Shown in pieces: positions 63,912 through 64,000 of a DNA stretch of 64,000 nt. Within the stretch, counting starts at the first letter, position 1, and the number at the start of each line of letters is the position of its first letter. Source of the stretch: Exilibacterium tricleocarpae. GTDB lineage: Bacteria; Pseudomonadota; Gammaproteobacteria; Pseudomonadales; Cellvibrionaceae. The DNA lies in contig NZ_ML660111.1 of NCBI RefSeq assembly GCF_007004655.1, positions 28,443-92,442 of the forward strand, written 5' to 3'. The notes beneath the pieces were generated by a model, which saw only the letters and a list, made by a program, of their open reading frames with translations, ran no database searches and was not told the origin of the DNA. The position numbers and the translations under genes are program-made.

Positions 63912-64000
63912 TCCAACAATCATAGAGGTATGAGTATATGAAACACCCTAATCCGATGACTGAGCCTAAAAAAGCTGTCATATGGGAAATGTGGCGAAGA
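63878..64000 (+). mobile_element. IS30-family element, left end (continues past the window)
   Basis: The sequence ATTCAATCGGTCAACGCAAC (63881-63900) closely matches the terminal inverted repeat of IS30 (TGTAGATTCAATTGGTCAAC...). It is followed at the right distance by the start of a transposase-like frame. The exact outer base is uncertain by a few positions. Confidence 0.75.
63938..64000 (+). CDS. Probable IS30-family transposase, 3'-truncated by window edge
   Basis: Only 21 codons are visible: MKHPNPMTEPKKAVIWEMWR then R. The stretch KKAVIWEMWRR fits the N-terminal helix of IS30-type transposases that precedes the helix-turn-helix. AGAGGT (63924-63929) gives a ribosome-binding site with eight-base spacing. 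The IS30-like end just upstream supports the call. Confidence 0.55.
   Translation, partial: MKHPNPMTEPKKAVIWEMWRR

Overview
This window comes from a heterotrophic, probably marine gammaproteobacterium, most likely of the Cellvibrionales. The evidence is the gammaproteobacterial order of the tRNA-tufB, secE-nusG-rpl-rpoBC, str, S10, spc and alpha operons, the GC-rich coding sequence, and a GH31 enzyme that closely resembles the Cellvibrio japonicus alpha-transglucosylase Agd31B from memory. No 16S gene is present, so the genus is left open.

Layout. (1) 1-2233: birA (5' end outside the window), coaX and a SPOR-like membrane protein. (2) 2291-4814: tRNA-Thr(TGT), Tyr(GTA), Gly(TCC), Thr(GGT), tuf and tRNA-Trp, with repeat arrays in the tRNA spacers and a duplicated tRNA 5' fragment. 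(3) 4838-36863: an almost uninterrupted run of translation and transcription genes: secE, nusG, rplKAJL, rpoBC, rpsL, rpsG, fusA, a second tuf, the full S10, spc and alpha operons, and rplQ. Leaders, attenuators and terminators are recognisable. (4) 37104-38584: a GDPD-family phosphodiesterase and a small membrane protein. (5) 39492-54820: an alpha-glucan utilisation locus with two TonB-dependent receptors, a flavin-dependent halogenase, a GH97 alpha-glucosidase, a GH31 alpha-transglucosylase and an FG-GAP/ASPIC lipoprotein. The same palindromic operator (core TGCATACG) occurs twice upstream of each receptor gene, which suggests one regulon under a regulator encoded elsewhere. (6) 54975-57854: uvrA on the minus strand. 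(7) 58000-64000: an AT-richer stretch with small secreted paralogous proteins, a larger secreted protein of unknown function, and debris of three transposon families (IS1380, REP-associated tyrosine transposase, IS30).

The genes of region 5 can be read together: surface binding and uptake of malto-oligosaccharides by the receptors (possibly helped by the lipoprotein), then periplasmic hydrolysis by GH97 and rearrangement by GH31. The halogenase is a recurrent neighbour of such receptors, but its substrate is unknown.

The most unusual signal is non-coding. Seven giant imperfect palindromes (110-201 bp) lie in the gaps between genes, several just after stop codons. They fall into at least two families. 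One has an 80-base conserved core inside arms whose sequence differs between copies while complementarity is kept. The other has a core of two small hairpins that each show CATCCCTG, set on perfect stems of 21-38 bp that are unrelated between copies. Related CATCC mini-hairpins fill the tRNA spacers. I do not know a name for either family.
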